The notes beneath the pieces are model-generated. The model searched no databases, was not told the DNA's origin, and worked only from the letters and a program-made list of their open reading frames with translations. Shown here piece by piece: positions 32,215 to 43,479 of a stretch of DNA of 64,000 nt (its first letter is position 1; the number at the start of each line of letters is the position of its first letter). The translations under genes and the position numbers were made by a program. Origin of the DNA: Halomonas nitroreducens (GTDB lineage: Bacteria; Pseudomonadota; Gammaproteobacteria; Pseudomonadales; Halomonadaceae); assembly GCF_003966155.1 (NCBI RefSeq), contig NZ_RXNS01000012.1:87566-151565 (forward strand), read 5' to 3'.

Positions 32215-33279
32215 TCAGCCGGTGCGGCGGAGCAGGTAGAGCCCCAGCCCGGCACAGATCAGGGTGGGCACCAGCACGGCCCAGGCGGGAGAGAAGCCGA
32301 ACACCGTGGAGGCGGGCCCCAGCAGGTCCTGCAAGTACTTGAACACCAGGCCCGTGATCACGCCGTAGAACACTCGGGTCCCGGCGGCCACGCTGCGCAG
32401 CGGGCCGAACACGAAGGAGGCGGCGACCAGCACCAGCGAGGCCATGGTCAGCGGCATCAGCATCTTCTGCCAGAAGTACAGCAGCGGCTGGGTGGCCTGC
32501 TGCCCCTGGGCATGCAGGTAGCGGGCATAGGCCCACAGTTCGCTGGGCGCCTGGGTCTCCACGTCGCGCAGCAGGCGATCGAGCGCGGCCGGGGTCAGCT
32601 GGGTCTTCCAGGGCCGGGAGGCCTGGTGGATCGCGTCGGTGCGCCCCTCCTCGAAACGGGTCACGGCCACATCCTCGAGCACCCAGCCGCCATCGCGCCA
32701 TACCGCCCGTCGGGCATTCAGCGCCTCGCGCAGCTCATGTCCCTCGAAGCGGTAGCGGGTCAGGTCGAGCACCACCTGGTCCGCACGAATGGCGCCGAAG
32801 CGGTAGAAACTGTCGCCCTCGCGCTGCCAGCCGCCCCGCTCGGTAAGCACGGCGCCCTCGCCCTGCATCTTTTCCAGCCGCCAGGCGCTGGCGAACTGCT
32901 CGGTACGCGGGCTGACGAACTCGGCGACGAACAGCACCACGGCAATCACCAGGATGATCGGCTTCATCACCCCCCAGAGGATCCGCGTGAGCGAGCGCCC
33001 GGCGCCCCGCATCACGGTGAGCTCGTTGCTCGAGGCCATGCTGCCCAGCCCGATCAGGGCACCGATCAGCACGCCCACCGGGGCGTACTGGTAGAAACGC
33101 CAGGGCAGCCGGAAGACCAGGTAGAAGAGCACCTGGAGGGCCCCGTAGTCGCCCTCCACGTCGCCCAGGTCGTTGATGTAGGTGATCACCAGGTCCAGGC
33201 CCAGCAGCACCACCTGAACCACCACGATGGCCCCCAGGACATTGCGCGCGATATAGCGGTCGAGACGGTCGGCGATCAT
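32215..33279 (-). CDS. lptG: LPS export permease subunit LptG
   Basis: LptG is one of the two membrane subunits of the LptB2FG ABC transporter that extracts lipopolysaccharide from the inner membrane. The 354-residue protein has two N-terminal membrane helices, a periplasmic beta-jellyroll (about residues 130-265) and C-terminal helices. Characteristic blocks are LDRYIARNVLGAIVVVQ and SSNELTVMRGAGRS, the coupling helix. Its ATG at 33279 overlaps the lptF stop (ATGA). Confidence 0.96.
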   Translation of the reverse strand: MIADRLDRYIARNVLGAIVVVQVVLLGLDLVITYINDLGDVEGDYGALQVLFYLVFRLPWRFYQYAPVGVLIGALIGLGSMASSNELTVMRGAGRSLTRILWGVMKPIILVIAVVLFVAEFVSPRTEQFASAWRLEKMQGEGAVLTERGGWQREGDSFYRFGAIRADQVVLDLTRYRFEGHELREALNARRAVWRDGGWVLEDVAVTRFEEGRTDAIHQASRPWKTQLTPAALDRLLRDVETQAPSELWAYARYLHAQGQQATQPLLYFWQKMLMPLTMASLVLVAASFVFGPLRSVAAGTRVFYGVITGLVFKYLQDLLGPASTVFGFSPAWAVLVPTLICAGLGLYLLRRTG

Positions 33280-34358
33280 CCACTCATCCCCTTGCGTTGA
33301 GCCTGCAGCGTCATCCCCAGGCCGATGATCAGGAAGGAGGCGTGGATCGGCCACATGCCAAGGGCCACGGGCCAGCCGCCCCGGCCGATGGCGTCCAGTG
33401 CCGCCAGCAGCAGGCTCAGGTAGGCCACATAGAGGAAGATCGCCGGCAACAGCTTGGCGAAACGCCCCTGGCGGGGATTGACCCGCGACAGCGGCATCGC
33501 CAACAGGGTCAGGATGAAGACCATCAGCGGCAGGCCCAGTCGCCACTGCAGCTGGGCCTGGGCGGGCGCGGCGCCATCGGCGAACAGCGCCGCCGTGGTG
33601 GCGTACTCGGGCGAGTCGAGTTCGGGGTTCTGTGCCGCTCGCGACAGGCGCACGGCATAGGTGCCGAACGCCAGCCGCTCGGCCTCGGCACGCCCCGGGT
33701 CGACGCTATAGCGTTCGCCGTCGGCCAGCACCAGGAAGCGGCTGCCGGTGTCCTCGTCGACGGTCTGATAGCCCTGCGCGGCGCGGGTCACCACGGTCTG
33801 GGGTGTGCCATCGCTGCGTCGCTGGCGTTCGCTGATAAAGACCTCGCGCATGCGGCTCTGGTCGTCGCTCAGTGCCTCGGTGTAGGCGGTGCGCCCGCCG
33901 CCGAAATCCTGGAAGCGCCCCGGGGACAAGGCGGTGAAGTCGAGCTGGCTGCGCTGTTCCTCGAGCAGCACCTCGTTGTGCAGGGCGCCGGCCGGAGTCA
34001 GCCACAGGCTGCACACCCCCACCAGCAGGGCGACGAGGGCGGCCGGCACCAGGCTCACCTGCAGCAGCCGGTTGGGGCTGGTGCCGCAGGCGACCAGCAC
34101 GGTGATCTCGCTGTTGAGGTAGAGCTGGCCGTAGGCCAGCAGGATGCCCAGGAAGAAGGCCAGCGGCAGGATCAGCTCCAGGAACCCTGGCAGGTGATAG
34201 AGCATCAGGGTGCCGAGAATGTCGACCGGGATCTCGCCCTCGGCCGCGGTCGAGAAATAGCGGATGAAGCGACTGCCCATGATCACCAGCAGCAGCACCC
34301 CGGCCACGGCGGCCATGGTCTGCAGGATCTCGCGGGTCAGGTAGCGGAATATGATCAA
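33276..34358 (-). CDS. lptF: LPS export permease subunit LptF (TTG start)
   Basis: LptF is the partner permease of LptG. The canonical start IIFRYLTREILQTM is reached by a TTG at 34358 with GGGAGA upstream, giving 360 residues (E. coli has 366). Membrane helices flank a periplasmic jellyroll. LNSEITVLVACGTSPNRLL is the coupling-helix region. It is divergent from pepA, the usual order. An open frame extends upstream of the TTG but shows no family sequence. Confidence 0.95.
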   Translation of the reverse strand: MIIFRYLTREILQTMAAVAGVLLLVIMGSRFIRYFSTAAEGEIPVDILGTLMLYHLPGFLELILPLAFFLGILLAYGQLYLNSEITVLVACGTSPNRLLQVSLVPAALVALLVGVCSLWLTPAGALHNEVLLEEQRSQLDFTALSPGRFQDFGGGRTAYTEALSDDQSRMREVFISERQRRSDGTPQTVVTRAAQGYQTVDEDTGSRFLVLADGERYSVDPGRAEAERLAFGTYAVRLSRAAQNPELDSPEYATTAALFADGAAPAQAQLQWRLGLPLMVFILTLLAMPLSRVNPRQGRFAKLLPAIFLYVAYLSLLLAALDAIGRGGWPVALGMWPIHASFLIIGLGMTLQAQRKGMSG

Positions 34359-34537
34359 CGTTGTCTCCCGGCCCGGGGCCGTCCGGCCCGGCCATCTTCC
34401 ATGCAATGACGTCCTGTCCCGGCCGTCCGTCGAACTTGTCGCCCATCGCGCGCGTCGCTCGGTCGAGGCACGGGACCCGCCAGGAGCCGGCGGCACGATC
34501 GCCAGGAACCGCCCCCTGGGTCACGGAGAGATCGGTG

Positions 34538-34566
34538 TGAAGTCCGGCTGGCTCCTGGGGTACACT
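34538..34566 (+). promoter_or_regulatory. Possible pepA promoter
   Basis: TACACT (34561-34566) is a good -10 element. The matching -35 (TGAAGT at 34538, 17-bp spacer) is weak. It sits 64 bp before the pepA start in the divergent lptF/pepA region. Confidence 0.4.
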
Positions 34567-34630
34567 GGAACGACTCGGCAACGTGCCGGCATTATCCAGA
34601 ATCCCCCACCGCTTGTCTTGTGGAGACACC

Positions 34631-36151
34631 ATGGAATTCCCAGTTCAGACGGCCAATCCCGCCAAGATCGAGACGGCCTGCCTCGTGGTACCGGTGTTCA
34701 AGGATGGCGATCTGCTGCCCGCCGCCGCCAAGCTCGACGACGCCAGTGAGCGGCTGATCGGCCAGCTGATCGAGCGCGACGACTTCGACGCCAAGCTGGG
34801 CAACGTCCAGATGATTCCCTTCGCGCCCGGCCTGAACGCCGAGCGCCTGCTGCTGGTCGGCCTGGGCACGCGGGACAAGTGCCAGGAAGGCGCCTTTCGC
34901 AAGGCCGTGGACGCCGCCTTCACCGCCCTGGCGGCCCTGCCGGCGGATGATGCCGCCGTGACCTTCACCGACGTGCCGGTCCCCGACCGTGCCTGCGACT
35001 GGAAGGCCCGCATGGTGGCCGAGGCGGCCCATCGGGCCGTCTATCGCTTCACCGAGTTCAAGTCCGAGCCCGGCCCGGCGCCGAGGCTCGACCGCGTGAC
35101 CCTGCTGGTCAGCGAGGGCGGCAACGCCGAGGCGGCCCGCGAGGGCGGCCGGGTCGGCGACGGCATCGGCCGGGGCATCAATGCGGCCCGCACCCTGGGC
35201 AACCTGCCGGGCAACGTCTGCACGCCCCGCTACCTGGCCGAGCGCGCCGAGCAGCTGGCCGCCGGCTCCGGCGGCGCCCTGAGCGCCGAGATCCTCGACG
35301 AGGCCGCCCTCGAGGAGCTGGGTGCCCACTCACTGCTGTCCGTGGGCCGCGGCAGCGAGGAGCCCTCGCGGCTGATCGTCATGAAGTACCAGGGCGCCGA
35401 GGATCCCGAAGAGGCACCCCACGTGCTGGTCGGCAAGGGCATCACCTTCGACACCGGCGGCATCTCGCTCAAGCCCGGCGAGGCCATGGACGAGATGAAG
35501 TTCGACATGTGCGGGGCGGCCAGCGTGTTCGGAGCGGTCACCTCGGTGCTCGCCCTCAAGCCGAAGCTCAACCTGGTGGCCATCGTCGCCAGCGCCGAGA
35601 ACATGCCCGACGGCCGCGCCACCAAGCCCGGCGACATCATCAAGACCCTCAAGGGCCTGTCGGTGGAGGTGCTCAACACCGACGCCGAGGGTCGCCTGGT
35701 GCTGTGCGACGCCCTGACCTACGCCGAACGCTTCGAACCCGCCAGCGTGGTGGACATCGCCACCCTGACCGGGGCGGCGATCATCGCGCTCGGCCACCAC
35801 GCCACCGGCCTGCTGTCCAACGACGACGACCTGGCCCTGGACCTGCTCGATGCCGGCGAGACCGCCTGGGATCGCGCCTGGCACCTGCCGCTGTGGGACG
35901 AGTACCAGGAGCAGCTGGAGTCCAACTTCGCCGACCTGGCCAACATCGGCGGCCGCCCGGCGGGCACCATCACCGCGGGCTGCTTCCTCTCGCGCTTCGC
36001 CGACCAGTTCCCCTGGGCGCACCTGGACATCGCCGGCACCGCCTGGCAGTCCGGCAAGCAGAAGGGCGCCACCGGCCGGCCGGTCAGCCTGCTCACCCAG
36101 TACCTGCTGGACCGCGAGGCCGACAGCCAGGTCGAGGTCGGCGACGACTGA
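34631..36151 (+). CDS. pepA: Leucyl aminopeptidase PepA
   Basis: PepA is a hexameric M17 aminopeptidase that needs two metal ions and, in some bacteria, also binds DNA in Xer recombination and arginine-gene control. The 506-residue protein has the metal and active-site block GKGITFDTGGISLKPGE (with the catalytic Lys) and the signature NTDAEGRLVL. ATG 34631 follows GGAGAC. It is divergent from lptF and precedes ilvE; pepA-holC-valS is the common order, here interrupted by ilvE and a repeat. Confidence 0.97.
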   Translation: MEFPVQTANPAKIETACLVVPVFKDGDLLPAAAKLDDASERLIGQLIERDDFDAKLGNVQMIPFAPGLNAERLLLVGLGTRDKCQEGAFRKAVDAAFTALAALPADDAAVTFTDVPVPDRACDWKARMVAEAAHRAVYRFTEFKSEPGPAPRLDRVTLLVSEGGNAEAAREGGRVGDGIGRGINAARTLGNLPGNVCTPRYLAERAEQLAAGSGGALSAEILDEAALEELGAHSLLSVGRGSEEPSRLIVMKYQGAEDPEEAPHVLVGKGITFDTGGISLKPGEAMDEMKFDMCGAASVFGAVTSVLALKPKLNLVAIVASAENMPDGRATKPGDIIKTLKGLSVEVLNTDAEGRLVLCDALTYAERFEPASVVDIATLTGAAIIALGHHATGLLSNDDDLALDLLDAGETAWDRAWHLPLWDEYQEQLESNFADLANIGGRPAGTITAGCFLSRFADQFPWAHLDIAGTAWQSGKQKGATGRPVSLLTQYLLDREADSQVEVGDD

Positions 36152-36154
36152 TTT

Positions 36155-36242
36155 CGCCGCGGGCAGGTGTTGCCTTTTCGCGGCGGTGTCTTTTTCATGT
36201 GAGAAGCCGACTTAAACGCACCGGGCCGGCACTGGCCCGGTG
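36155..36242 (+). terminator. Two hairpins between pepA and ilvE
   Basis: The first is CGCCGCG/CGCGGCG (36155-36185) with a nested GGCA/TGCC stem, followed by GTGTCTTTTTC, which looks like a rho-independent terminator for pepA. The second is a perfect 9-bp stem CACCGGGCC/GGCCCGGTG (36219-36242), in the ilvE leader. The roles are inferred from position. Confidence 0.5.
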
Positions 36243-36300
36243 TTCCAGTATCGTCCCGAGGCGCCGCGATGCGCCTCGTGTGTTGCGGAGACCTCTTGCC

Positions 36301-37401
36301 GTGTCCATTGAACGCTTTTCCGTGCTGCCGTCGACCCATGCCACGGCGGCCCCGATCCGGGATGACATCCTCGCCAACCCCGGCTTCGGTCGCTACTTCA
36401 CCGACCACATGGCTCATGTGCGCTGGACCCTGGATGCCGGCTGGCATGGTCACGAGGTGCGGCCCTACGGCCCGCTGACCCTGGATCCCGCCGCCGCCGT
36501 GCTGCACTACGGCCAGGAGATCTTCGAGGGCGTGAAGGCCTATCGCCATGCCGACGGCTCGGTGTGGACCTTCCGCCCCGAGAAGAACGCCGAGCGCTTC
36601 CGGCGCAGCGCGCGTCGCCTGGCGCTGCCGGAGCTGTCCGACGAGGATTTCATCGACTCGCTGCGCGCCCTGCTGGCCCAGGACCAGGCCTGGGTCCCCA
36701 CCCCCGCCCGCGAGGCCGACGAGTCGAGCCTCTACCTGCGGCCCTTCATGATCGCCAGCGAGACCTTCCTCGGCGTGCGCCCCTCCCACGAGGTCGACTA
36801 CTACGTCATCGCCTCGCCGGCCGCGGCCTATTTCCAGGGCGGCGTGAAGCCGGTCTCCATCTGGCTGTCCTCCCACTACAAGCGTGCCGCGCCCGGCGGC
36901 ACCGGCTTCGCCAAGTGCGGCGGGAACTACGCCGCCTCCCTGGCGGCCCAGAAGGAAGCGGCGGCCCACGAGTGCAGTCAGGTGGCCTTCCTCGATGCCG
37001 CCGAGAACAAGTGGGTCGAGGAGCTCGGCGGCATGAACCTCTTCTTCGTGTTCCGCGACGGCCGCATCGCCACCCCCCGCCTCACCGACACCATCCTCGA
37101 GGGTGTGACCCGCGACTCGGTGCTGACCCTGGCCCGCGACGAGGGCCTGACGCCCGAGGAGCGCCCGATCAGCATCGACGAGTGGCGCGAGGGGGCCGCC
37201 TCCGGCGAGATCACCGAGATCTTTGCCTGCGGCACTGCAGCGGTGATCACCCCGGTGGGCGAGCTGGTCACCGAGGAGGGCCGCATCCGGCTGGCCGCCG
37301 AGGGCGACAACGAGATGGCCAAGCGCCTGCGCACTCGCCTGCTCGACCTGCAGTATGGCCGCAGCGAGGACTCCCGCGGCTGGCTGACCCGGCTGGCCTG
37401 A
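36301..37401 (+). CDS. ilvE: Branched-chain amino acid aminotransferase (GTG start)
   Basis: IlvE is the PLP enzyme for the last step of Val, Leu and Ile synthesis. The GTG at 36301 gives 366 residues beginning VSIERFSVLPSTHA. The PLP Lys is in FAKCGGNYAASLAAQ, and EELGGMNLFFVF and FACGTAAVITPVG are the cofactor-binding blocks of fold type IV. The length and motifs are those of the longer IlvE-II/eukaryote-like type rather than the 309-residue E. coli enzyme. It is followed by an intergenic repeat. Confidence 0.96.
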   Translation: MSIERFSVLPSTHATAAPIRDDILANPGFGRYFTDHMAHVRWTLDAGWHGHEVRPYGPLTLDPAAAVLHYGQEIFEGVKAYRHADGSVWTFRPEKNAERFRRSARRLALPELSDEDFIDSLRALLAQDQAWVPTPAREADESSLYLRPFMIASETFLGVRPSHEVDYYVIASPAAAYFQGGVKPVSIWLSSHYKRAAPGGTGFAKCGGNYAASLAAQKEAAAHECSQVAFLDAAENKWVEELGGMNLFFVFRDGRIATPRLTDTILEGVTRDSVLTLARDEGLTPEERPISIDEWREGAASGEITEIFACGTAAVITPVGELVTEEGRIRLAAEGDNEMAKRLRTRLLDLQYGRSEDSRGWLTRLA

Positions 37402-37429
37402 GCACTTCTTTCCAGGCCTCGGCGATGAT

Positions 37430-37641
37430 GGGCCCCGGGGACAAGTCGCAGCGCGGGGCCTGTACCAAGGGCGAGGCGGCATACCAAGCGCCTTCCCGGA
37501 AGGCGCTTCCCGCCGAACGGGTTGGCCAAGGATGGCCAACCCAGGCCCTGCCAGCGATGCAGGATGCAATGGCGCCGCAGGGCAAAGGTAGCGCCCAGGG
37601 ACGGGGGCACAGCGCCCTCGCGCAGGCTTGCCGCCGGCAAG
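37430..37641 (+). repeat. Structured intergenic repeat, copy 2 (ilvE-holC gap)
   Basis: The same three blocks as copy 1 occur in order: GGGCCCCGGGGACAAGTCG (37430-37448), hairpin GTTGGCC/GGCCAAC with a 6-nt loop (37521-37540), and GGTAGCGCCCAGGGA plus GGGGGCACAGCGCC (37587-37616). This copy also has an 11-bp palindrome AAGCGCCTTCC/GGAAGGCGCTT (37486-37508) and a terminal hairpin CTTGCC-GCC-GGCAAG (37627-37641) that copy 1 lacks or replaces. Confidence 0.8.
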
Positions 37642-37675
37642 GCCCACATCGTTGACTGGACCGCCTCGAGGGCTC

Positions 37676-38119
37676 ATGACCCGTATCGACTTCTATATCC
37701 TCCCCGACACCACCCTGGCGGCGCGCCTCGGCTTCGCCTGCCGGCTGGCCGAGACCATCGTGGGCAAGGGCTACCGGCTGCACCTCCACGCCGAGGACGA
37801 GGCCATGGCCCGGGATCTCGACGAGCGGCTGTGGACCTTCCGCCCCGATGCCTACCTGCCCCACGCCCTGCTGGGCAGCGACCAGGCCGAGTCGGTGCCG
37901 GTGACCATCGGCTGGGAGGAACCCCCGCCCGGCGACGCCGGCGTCCAGGCGATGCTCAACCTGCATCCGGCGATTCCCGAGTGGTTCTCCCGCTTCGAGC
38001 GCGTCGCCGAGATCATCAACCAGCACCAGGACGTGCTTACCGCCAAGCGCGAGTGCTGGCAGACCTACAAGAAACGCGGTTACCCGGTCACCCCGCACCA
38101 CCTGCGCGGCGAGGGCTGA
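37676..38119 (+). CDS. holC: DNA polymerase III chi subunit
   Basis: HolC links the clamp loader to single-stranded-DNA-binding protein during replication. The 147-residue product begins RIDFYILPDTTLAARLGFACRLAE, a clear match to the family, and has the downstream LWTFRPDAYLPHALLG block. The length is normal. ATG 37676 follows CGAGGG. It precedes valS, the conserved pair in gammaproteobacteria; valS seems to have an additional promoter. Confidence 0.95.
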   Translation: MTRIDFYILPDTTLAARLGFACRLAETIVGKGYRLHLHAEDEAMARDLDERLWTFRPDAYLPHALLGSDQAESVPVTIGWEEPPPGDAGVQAMLNLHPAIPEWFSRFERVAEIINQHQDVLTAKRECWQTYKKRGYPVTPHHLRGEG

Positions 38120-38132
38120 GCCGTCTCGCCCA

Positions 38133-38161
38133 TGACGCCGGCCTGCCCGGCAGGCTATAAT
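38133..38161 (+). promoter_or_regulatory. Candidate valS promoter
   Basis: A perfect -10 TATAAT (38156-38161) is 17 bp from a weak -35 TGACGC (38133-38138). It lies 86 bp before valS, after the holC stop. Confidence 0.6.
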
Positions 38162-38247
38162 CGGGCCCATTTTTCGCGCCCCGCACCGACGAGCCCACCC
38201 GGCTCGCCGGCCGTGTCGTCGCCACCTCCTGAATACCCGGAAGCCCC

Positions 38248-41097
<2,850 letters not shown>

Positions 41098-41127
41098 ACC
41101 AGCCGTTTCCTACACATCCCATGTAAC

Positions 41128-41160
41128 GCGAACGGCCCGCCTGGTAGGCGGGCCGTTCGC
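41128..41160. terminator. Hairpin after valS
   Basis: A perfect 14-bp stem GCGAACGGCCCGCC/GGCGGGCCGTTCGC with a 5-nt loop lies between the convergent valS and META genes. No T-tract follows on either strand. Confidence 0.75.
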
Positions 41161-41180
41161 ATGTCAGGACCTGTCCAGGG

Positions 41181-41624
41181 TCAATTGGCGCGACGGAAGC
41201 CGCCCAGCACCCGCTGGTCCGGGCCGAAGAACACCAGCCGGTCGTGGTCGATCAGGTAGCGGTAGGCGGTATCGAGCATGGCGGTCACCTGACCGGCTTC
41301 GGCCATATGGGGGCAGGCCATGCGGGTCGTGGCCAGCTGGCCGAACTCGATGCGGTTGTTAGGGCCCAGCTCGACATTGCCGGTAAAGCGGTTGCAGCCG
41401 TCATGGCCGCTGACTCGGCCGTCCGACGCGACCTCGAACCAGGGCGTGGCCGGCAAGTCGAGACGGTCGCTGGTGCCTACCAGCAGCAGGTTCCAGCGCG
41501 GCCCCACCACCGGGCCGGAGAGGCTGTCGGCGGGGCCGGTCACCGGGGCCGGCCCGCCGGCACAGCCGACCAGCAGCAGGGCGAGCAGGGTCAACGACAG
41601 GAGAAGGCGGAACGACGGGCGCAT
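41181..41624 (-). CDS. META-domain lipoprotein (HslJ-like)
   Basis: The 147-residue product has a signal peptide with lipobox LVGC (Cys21) and a C-terminal META domain: PWFEVASDGRVSGHDGCNRFTG, then LATTRMACPHMAEAG and the YLIDHDRLVFFG strand. META proteins such as HslJ are outer-membrane or periplasmic and linked to stress or antibiotic tolerance; the role here is not known. The conserved Cys pair (DGCNRF, MACP) could form a disulfide. It converges with valS. Confidence 0.92.
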   Translation of the reverse strand: MRPSFRLLLSLTLLALLLVGCAGGPAPVTGPADSLSGPVVGPRWNLLLVGTSDRLDLPATPWFEVASDGRVSGHDGCNRFTGNVELGPNNRIEFGQLATTRMACPHMAEAGQVTAMLDTAYRYLIDHDRLVFFGPDQRVLGGFRRAN

Positions 41625-41731
41625 GGGATCTTCCTTGAGCGGGGATGGGGGAGGTCATCGCGCCCCAAGCTTGCCCCAAGCCGGCCTTTCGGACAATGCT
41701 GGAGCTACCGACATCGACAAGGACGCCTCTC

Positions 41732-42136
41732 ATGCTCAAAGCCCTTCACAACGATGCCCTCGGCAAGCTGATCCTGCGCCTCGCCGTGGGCGGCCTGATG
41801 CTCTTCCACGGCGTGGCCAAGCTGCTCAACCCGGGCAGCCTCGACTGGATCGGCGGGCTGCTCCAGGGGTACGGCCTGCCCTCCTTTCTGGCCTACGGGG
41901 TGCTGGTCGGCGAGGTGCTCGCGCCGGTCATGGCCATCGTCGGCTGGCAGACCCGCATCGCCGGGCTGCTGATGGCCGGTAACATGCTGGTGGCCTTCCT
42001 GCTGGTGCATACCGGCGAGGTCTTCATGCTCAACGACAACGGCGGCTGGCAGCTGGAACTGCAGGGCATGTTCTTCCTCTCGGCCCTGGCGCTGGTCTTC
42101 CTGGGCAGCGGCCGCATGGCCGTGCGCCCCAACTGA
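41732..42136 (+). CDS. DoxX-family membrane protein
   Basis: The 134-residue protein has four membrane helices and the DoxX/YphA pattern LILRLAVGGLMLFHGVAKLLN at the start, then YGVLVGEVLAPVMAIVGWQTR and a C-terminal LQGMFFLSALALVFLGSGR. Members are associated with redox or sulfur metabolism in a few cases but are mostly uncharacterised. ATG 41732 follows AAGGA. It is divergent from the META lipoprotein and followed by a GNRA-capped hairpin. Confidence 0.92.
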   Translation: MLKALHNDALGKLILRLAVGGLMLFHGVAKLLNPGSLDWIGGLLQGYGLPSFLAYGVLVGEVLAPVMAIVGWQTRIAGLLMAGNMLVAFLLVHTGEVFMLNDNGGWQLELQGMFFLSALALVFLGSGRMAVRPN

Positions 42137-42152
42137 TCCCGCCCATGGCTGA

Positions 42153-42180
42153 CGCCGCCGACGGGGAACCGTCGGCGGCG
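42153..42180. terminator. Hairpin after the DoxX gene
   Basis: A perfect 12-bp stem CGCCGCCGACGG/CCGTCGGCGGCG closes a GGAA tetraloop, 16 bp after the DoxX stop. There is no T-tract. Confidence 0.65.
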
Positions 42181-42200
42181 CTGGTCAGTCCCTCCCCCAG

Positions 42201-42356
42201 GTGTCGTGCGACAACGCCGGCGAGCGAAGGCAAGACCAGGCGAAAGCTGGCGAGAGGGCGGACCGGGCTCGCGTGCGAGTGTACAAGCCATAAATGCGTT
42301 CCTCGAGCCCGCTTTCAACGCCGTATTGCCGAACGCAGTCCGTTGTCGCGCGACAC
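42201..42356. repeat. 16-bp inverted repeats bounding a 156-bp gene-free segment
   Basis: GTGTCGTGCGACAACG (42201-42216) and CGTTGTCGCGCGACAC (42341-42356) are reverse complements with one mismatch. Each arm also contains its own palindrome TGTCG-NN-CGACA. The right arm ends 1 bp from the gloA stop. No target-site duplication is visible, and the segment between codes for nothing recognisable. Confidence 0.7.
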
Positions 42357-42357
42357 T

Positions 42358-42798
42358 TTACCAGGTGCCGGTATTCTCCATGGAAGCCCAGGGCTCCCTC
42401 GGCGGCTGCGGCTCGCCGGCCTGGAGCAGCTCGATGGAAATGCCGTCGGGACTCTTCACGAAGGCCATATGGCCATCCCGGGGCGGGCGATTGATGGCCA
42501 CCCCGTTCGCCTGGAGGTGCTCGCAGAGCGCGTAGATATCGTCCACGCGGTAGGCCAGATGGCCGAAGTTGCGCCCGCCGCTGTAGGTCTCGGGATCCCA
42601 GTTCCAGGTCAGCTCGACCATCGGCGCGCGGTCTTCCCGGGCACGCGCCTCGTCGGCGGGCGCGGCGAGGAAGACCAGGGTGAAGCGCCCCTTCTCGCTG
42701 TCCTTGCGACTGATCTCCTTGAGCCCCAGCAGGTCGCAGTAGAAGTGCAGCGCGGCATCCAGGTCGCTGACCCGGACCATGGTGTGCAGGTATTGCAT
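42358..42798 (-). CDS. gloA: Lactoylglutathione lyase (glyoxalase I)
   Basis: GloA converts the methylglyoxal-glutathione hemithioacetal to S-lactoylglutathione. The 146-residue VOC-fold protein has metal ligands in the expected places: H5 (LHTMVRV), E62 (VELTWNW), H80 (FGHLAYRV) and E123 (GISIELLQ). ATG 42798 follows AAGGAGAACGTC; the frame is open further upstream but overlaps the divergent tag gene. The E. coli enzyme of this shape prefers Ni2+. Confidence 0.94.
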   Translation of the reverse strand: MQYLHTMVRVSDLDAALHFYCDLLGLKEISRKDSEKGRFTLVFLAAPADEARAREDRAPMVELTWNWDPETYSGGRNFGHLAYRVDDIYALCEHLQANGVAINRPPRDGHMAFVKSPDGISIELLQAGEPQPPREPWASMENTGTW

Positions 42799-42888
42799 GA
42801 CGTTCTCCTTGTTCACAGGGGGGACGAACCGGGGCATCCTGACAAGTCTCCACCGACCTGCCAATCCCGCGACGACGAGCGACAGCCG

Positions 42889-43455
42889 ATGAGCCACTAC
42901 TGTGACCTGGCCCCCGACCATCCGTTTCATGGCCCCTACCATGACCAGGAATACGGTTTCCCGGTGGCCGACGACGACACCCTCTTCGAGCGGCTGATCC
43001 TGGAAATCAACCAGGCGGGGCTGTCATGGCTGACGGTGCTGAAGAAGCGCGAGGCCTTCCACGCGGCCTTCGCCGGTTTCGCCGTCGCGCGCGTGGCAGC
43101 CTTCGATGACGACGACCGGGCCCGACTGCTCGGCGATGCCGGCATCATCCGCAACCGGCTCAAGGTCGACGCCGCCATCCACAACGCCAGGGTGGTCCGG
43201 GCGCTGCAGGCCGAGTACGGCAGCTTCCGGGCCTGGCTCGACCGCCACCACCCCCGTGCCCACGCCGACTGGGTCAAGCTGTTCCGGCGCACCTTTCGCT
43301 TCACCGGCCCCGAAATCGTCGGCGAGTTCCTGATGAGCACCGGCTACCTGCCCGGCGCCCATCGCAACGACTGCCCCGTGCAGGCCCGCATCCTCGCCGC
43401 CGGGCCCGCCTGGGCGAGTCCGGAGGGGAACCCGGCCGAGCGGCCGCTGAGCTAA
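42889..43455 (+). CDS. tag: DNA-3-methyladenine glycosylase I
   Basis: Tag excises 3-methyladenine from alkylated DNA. The 188-residue product has the family core LFERLILEINQAGLSWLTVLKKREAF and the C-terminal VGEFLMSTGYLPGAHRNDCPV, which with Cys5 and an N-terminal His (DHPFHGPYHDQEYG) gives the four zinc ligands. ATG 42889 has a weak GACGAGCGAC leader. It is divergent from gloA and followed by the YdjM-like gene. Confidence 0.94.
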   Translation: MSHYCDLAPDHPFHGPYHDQEYGFPVADDDTLFERLILEINQAGLSWLTVLKKREAFHAAFAGFAVARVAAFDDDDRARLLGDAGIIRNRLKVDAAIHNARVVRALQAEYGSFRAWLDRHHPRAHADWVKLFRRTFRFTGPEIVGEFLMSTGYLPGAHRNDCPVQARILAAGPAWASPEGNPAERPLS

Positions 43456-43479
43456 CCGGCAGACGACGGCGAGGACACC

